Of a stretch of 12,323 nucleotides of DNA, positions 11,450 through 12,323 are shown one piece after another. A program made the translations under genes and the position numbers. The stretch lies in the NCBI GenBank assembly GCA_027348755.1, contig DAIEOU010000003.1, positions 1-12,323 of the forward strand. The letters are read 5' to 3'. The stretch comes from an archaeon (lineage in GTDB: Archaea; Nanobdellota; Nanobdellia; Pacearchaeales; GW2011-AR1). The notes beneath the pieces are model-generated. The model was not told where the DNA came from, made no database searches, and saw nothing but the letters and a program-made list of their open reading frames with translations. How positions within the stretch are numbered: the stretch's first letter is position 1; each line of letters begins with the position of its first letter.

Positions 11450-12323
11450 TCAAGCCTTCCAAGTCTTGCTTCCGGGAAGAGTACATTTGTCGCCATCACA
11501 GAATTTTTCCACATCTTCATTTGTTCCATTTAGATGAGAAAACTTAAGAGGCTTAAGTCTAGACATGTAATGTTCATACTGTTTCTTTGTAATAGCTTGC
11601 TCAGGCATTTGAGGATATGCACCTTCTTCTACTAGGGGGAGGAAGCTTATGCCTTTTAGTTTGTACTGGAAGTGATCCAATGCTCTATCTATTTGATGTC
11701 CTTCAGTTTTTGGGTCAAACGAAATAGTCGCACTCACTTGATTATCAGCCCAAATCCCTTGCAGAGTAGCAGCATTCTCAAGTTGTTCCCACATAGACAC
11801 CTGATGTCTTGTTCTTATCCCGCCTAGAGATACTGGGACTGAAACTACCATGGTTCCATTATCGCTCTGAAGAGGCTCCATGTGGTATCCAGCAGCTTCT
11901 AAATCTTTAAGCATAGGGTTGTTCCCCGAAATTCGTATATTCTTTAGATAGTATTCAGACTCAGGGTAATGTATTCCAGCTGTAGCACCTCCAAGGAGAC
12001 TTACAGTCCCAGAAGGTTTTACAGATGTAGTCTTTATGGATCTTGGAATCGCTAACCAGTCAGAATATACTCTGTCCCAATCCTGTATAGTACTATATCC
12101 CTTGTCAAGCCAACTGCGTAGATTATGCATTCCTTTGTTTTCAAGGAACTGTGCAACTCCAGTCACGGAGCATCCTATTCTTCTGTTTCTCGACATAACC
12201 TCGTTAGTCTCAGGCCAATGAGTTTCACCAAGAGTAACTGACTTGGCATACAGATAAGAGAACTTCAATGTTCTTAGAAAGTCATCCAAGTTAGCATGTC
12301 TAGACACGAAATTTTCAACAAGA
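11450..12323 (-). CDS. nrdJ: Adenosylcobalamin-dependent (class II) ribonucleotide reductase, 5'-partial
   Basis: The C-terminal portion (about 290 residues) is present; the frame stays open to the window edge, so the GTG at 12305-12307 is an internal valine, not the start. Recognisable blocks are YLYAKSVTLGETHWPETNEVMSRNRR, then IGCSVTGVAQFLENKG, KTTSVKPSGTVSLLGGATAGIHYPE, and the finger-like WADNQVSATISFDP. These are typical of monomeric RTPR-type class II reductases, which reduce ribonucleotides with a thiyl radical generated from adenosylcobalamin. The extreme C-terminus has a Cys pair (CDGDKC) followed by TLPGSKTWKA, consistent with the redox-shuttle cysteines that re-reduce the active site. 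The catalytic cysteine region and allosteric domain are off the edge. RTPR class is inferred from the motif pattern. Confidence 0.9.
   Translation of the reverse strand, partial: LVENFVSRHANLDDFLRTLKFSYLYAKSVTLGETHWPETNEVMSRNRRIGCSVTGVAQFLENKGMHNLRSWLDKGYSTIQDWDRVYSDWLAIPRSIKTTSVKPSGTVSLLGGATAGIHYPESEYYLKNIRISGNNPMLKDLEAAGYHMEPLQSDNGTMVVSVPVSLGGIRTRHQVSMWEQLENAATLQGIWADNQVSATISFDPKTEGHQIDRALDHFQYKLKGISFLPLVEEGAYPQMPEQAITKKQYEHYMSRLKPLKFSHLNGTNEDVEKFCDGDKCTLPGSKTWKA

Noticed and set aside
12305..12307. GTG as start of the reductase gene
   Set aside because: The frame continues open to the window edge with family-like residues, and most of the enzyme is missing, so this is an internal codon.

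Overview
The window looks archaeal. Most genes are preceded by a TATA element (TTTATATA, TTTAAATA, TTTTAAAT and similar) centred about 24-29 nt before the start codon, the geometry of leaderless archaeal transcripts. The gene set also fits: a TrmB-type regulator, a 47-residue CxxC/CxxC zinc ribbon, an AdoCbl-type ribonucleotide reductase and a class II tRNA-Ser without encoded CCA. The DNA is AT-rich, with frequent ATA and AGA codons and tightly packed short genes. A DPANN-like lineage is a guess; the window cannot settle it.

Left part (1-3966). A fragment of an S51-type peptidase runs off the left edge. Next is a divergent pair of transcription units whose products I mostly cannot name. The minus-strand unit encodes 80, 49 and 153 aa proteins and ends in a GC hairpin plus T-run. 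The plus-strand unit encodes a small NadR/AAA_28-like P-loop ATPase, a 422 aa helical-repeat protein and a 202 aa protein, joined by stop/Shine-Dalgarno overlap and an ATGA overlap. These genes have strong GGAGG sites, unlike most of the window, and a perfect 7-5-7 inverted repeat lies between the two promoters. This is the best candidate here for an undescribed accessory system.

Middle part (3967-8672). In order: a TrmB-like regulator, an alpha/beta hydrolase with two stacked promoters, tRNA-Ser(CGA), a conserved protein of unknown function, and a small zinc ribbon gene missed by ORF length cut-offs. Divergent from the zinc ribbon is a metal operon: a ZIP-family transporter overlapping by one base a CobW/COG0523 GTPase with a 14-histidine acidic linker. 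A 26-bp imperfect palindrome sits between the divergent promoters. A 118 aa unknown gene follows, with its own palindrome and TATA box.

Right part (8673-12323, all minus strand). A 5'-truncated class II ribonucleotide reductase is followed by cysS. Next come a probable leaderless 19-codon ORF, an RNA hairpin and a 61 aa SD-led ORF, then a HIT protein with an altered histidine triad and a membrane-anchored cyclophilin. The cyclophilin stop directly abuts the stop of the 118 aa gene.
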